From contig CAMCJO010000100.1 of the NCBI GenBank assembly GCA_945875135.1, forward strand, positions 1-7,482: a stretch of 7,482 nt of DNA. Direction: 5' to 3'. Under the pieces are notes generated by a model, which had not been told where the DNA came from, made no database searches, and saw only the letters and a list, made by a program, of their open reading frames with translations. The translations under genes were made by a program, and so were the position numbers. Each line of letters begins with the position of its first letter. The stretch's first letter is position 1. Of this stretch, positions 6,521-7,482 are shown one piece after another. This DNA is from an uncultured Porphyromonas sp. (GTDB lineage: Bacteria; Bacteroidota; Bacteroidia; Bacteroidales; Porphyromonadaceae).

Positions 6521-7482
6521 ATGTCCACCCACATGTCACCACAGCTCTCTAAGCAGCATCTCACGAGGGTGCTGCTGCTTATCTCTTTCGTTGCCATAGG
6601 GCTCTTCTGTGGCTGCCAGCAGCAGGAGCGGTACCACATATCGGTATACGCCAATGTACAGGGGGGTGCCGACCCGCCAATGATCAAGCTACTGCTCGAT
6701 GGCAAGGCTATCGATAGTAGCTATATGCACAAAGGGAGGGTTACACTCAAGGGCAACTATGTGGACAGCATGAGCCAAAACTTAGCCTACCTAGACCTGC
6801 CTGGCGAAGAGCCTATCCCAGTCATCCTCACGACGGAACCGCTCACCATTGACTTCACCCAGCGTAAACTACTCGAGGGCGACTATCTCAACAAAGAGCT
6901 CAACCGTCTCTATGACTCCCTCGACAGCCTAGGCAATGTCTTCAAACTAAAGCTAGCAGCCATACCCCCTGATAGTGCGCTCTACGCCCCCTTCGATGAG
7001 GACTTCAAGACCTCTATCGATGACTACATCGTCCTCGCTAAGGACTACTGCCTGCGCCTCCCCAACGACCCGGTGGGGATCATCGCCACTGTGATGCTCC
7101 TGACGATCAACTATGAGAGCCTCCTCGAGATGGTGCCTTTCGTGCGAAGCTCTATGGGTCCTGTCGTACTCAACAATCGCGAGGTAGCGCTGTACCTACG
7201 CACCGTAGACAACTTTTACAAAACCGCTCCTGGATCACCTATGGTGGACCTCACTCTAGAGACACTACAAGGAGATACGACACGACTCTCGGAGCACCTG
7301 GCACCAGGCTGCTACACCCTCGTACACTGCGGGTCTGGTTGGTGCAGGCCTTGTCTCAACGAGATGCCTAACCTGATCAAAGTTTACAACACCTACCATG
7401 AGCGCGGGCTGAACATGGTCGGCATCTTCCTCTGGGACGAAGTGTACAATCTAGACATGATGCTGTGTGACTATCAGCTGCC
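6521..7482 (+). CDS. Thioredoxin-like (TlpA/ResA-type) lipoprotein with DUF4369-like N-terminus, 3' end outside window
   Basis: Frame 2 is open from ATG 6521 to the window edge, 320 codons with no stop. The N-terminus is a lipoprotein signal: basic residues to Arg16, hydrophobic VLLLISFVAIGLF (17-29), then C30-G31-C32 with Cys32 the likely lipidated residue; the lipobox LFCGC is somewhat atypical because Phe replaces the usual Leu at -3. ATG 6533 (Met5) is an equally workable start. Residues 38-115 look like the beta-rich DUF4369 domain found on Bacteroidota thioredoxin lipoproteins; 120-235 are mostly helical; from about 240 a thioredoxin fold begins with GDTTRLSEHLAPGCYTLVHC and the redox motif WCRPC (Cys275, Cys278), then EMPNLIKVYN and LNMVGIFLWDE. 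Likely periplasmic-side, membrane-anchored thiol-disulfide oxidoreductase. Substrate unknown. Cys270 is an additional nearby thiol. Confidence 0.85.
   Translation, partial: MSTHMSPQLSKQHLTRVLLLISFVAIGLFCGCQQQERYHISVYANVQGGADPPMIKLLLDGKAIDSSYMHKGRVTLKGNYVDSMSQNLAYLDLPGEEPIPVILTTEPLTIDFTQRKLLEGDYLNKELNRLYDSLDSLGNVFKLKLAAIPPDSALYAPFDEDFKTSIDDYIVLAKDYCLRLPNDPVGIIATVMLLTINYESLLEMVPFVRSSMGPVVLNNREVALYLRTVDNFYKTAPGSPMVDLTLETLQGDTTRLSEHLAPGCYTLVHCGSGWCRPCLNEMPNLIKVYNTYHERGLNMVGIFLWDEVYNLDMMLCDYQL
6550..6581 (+). repeat. Perfect 9-bp inverted repeat in the signal-peptide codons of the lipoprotein gene
   Basis: TAAGCAGCA at 6550-6558 is the exact reverse complement of TGCTGCTTA at 6573-6581, with a 14-base loop. 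An RNA hairpin here would form 29 bases after ATG 6521, or 17 after ATG 6533. The right arm, through CTGCTGCT at 6572-6579, could instead pair with AGCAGCAG at 6618-6625, so two mutually exclusive hairpins are possible. The bases after the first stem (ATCTCTTTCGTT) are only modestly T-rich. The arms encode ordinary Lys-Gln-His and Leu-Leu-Leu codons, so chance is a real alternative. Confidence 0.45.

Noticed and set aside
1..7482. Mobile element, defence system, CRISPR array or RNA gene
   Set aside because: All bases are accounted for by co-oriented housekeeping-type genes with short gaps; no transposase, integrase, direct-repeat array, tRNA-like cloverleaf or attachment repeat was seen.

Overview
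The window looks like an ordinary chromosomal stretch of a Bacteroidota bacterium, most likely Porphyromonas or a close relative. The grounds are a menaquinone gene (menA), a C-terminal outer-membrane barrel end, a DUF4369/TlpA-style thioredoxin lipoprotein, a sirtuin lacking the zinc-ribbon cysteines, general absence of Shine-Dalgarno sequences, and one candidate Bacteroidota-type promoter (TTTG-N20-TACCTTAG). GC looks moderate, a little above 50 percent by eye. Genus is an inference from recall of families; no search was run.

All nine genes read left to right and are tightly packed. Positions 1-270 are the last 89 codons of an outer-membrane beta-barrel protein. Then come a KefF/YwrO-type flavodoxin-fold NAD(P)H oxidoreductase (277-804), an FtsE-like ABC ATPase (830-1579), a monofunctional aspartate kinase overlapping it by ATGA (1576-2952), the menaquinone prenyltransferase MenA (2989-3870), the cysteine desulfurase SufS (3894-5120) and ribonuclease HII (5128-5742). 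After a 41-base gap with a candidate promoter come a SIRT5/CobB-like NAD-dependent deacylase (5784-6503) and a thioredoxin-like lipoprotein (from 6521) that runs off the right edge.

The genes serve different housekeeping jobs: aspartate-family amino acids, respiratory quinone, sulfur mobilisation for Fe-S clusters, RNA/DNA hybrid repair, deacylation, and envelope redox or signalling. Gaps of about 4 to 40 bases suggest one or two long transcripts, with a likely internal start before the sirtuin gene. No stretch over 300 bases lacks a gene. I see no RNA gene, CRISPR array, insertion sequence, phage gene or defence cassette.

I found no clear undescribed system. Points that merit a second look are the zinc-less sirtuin with a SIRT5-type acyl-pocket motif, the orphan FtsE-like ATPase coupled to aspartate kinase, a perfect 9-bp inverted repeat with a competing third arm in the signal-peptide codons of the lipoprotein gene, and its WCRPC active site with an extra nearby cysteine.
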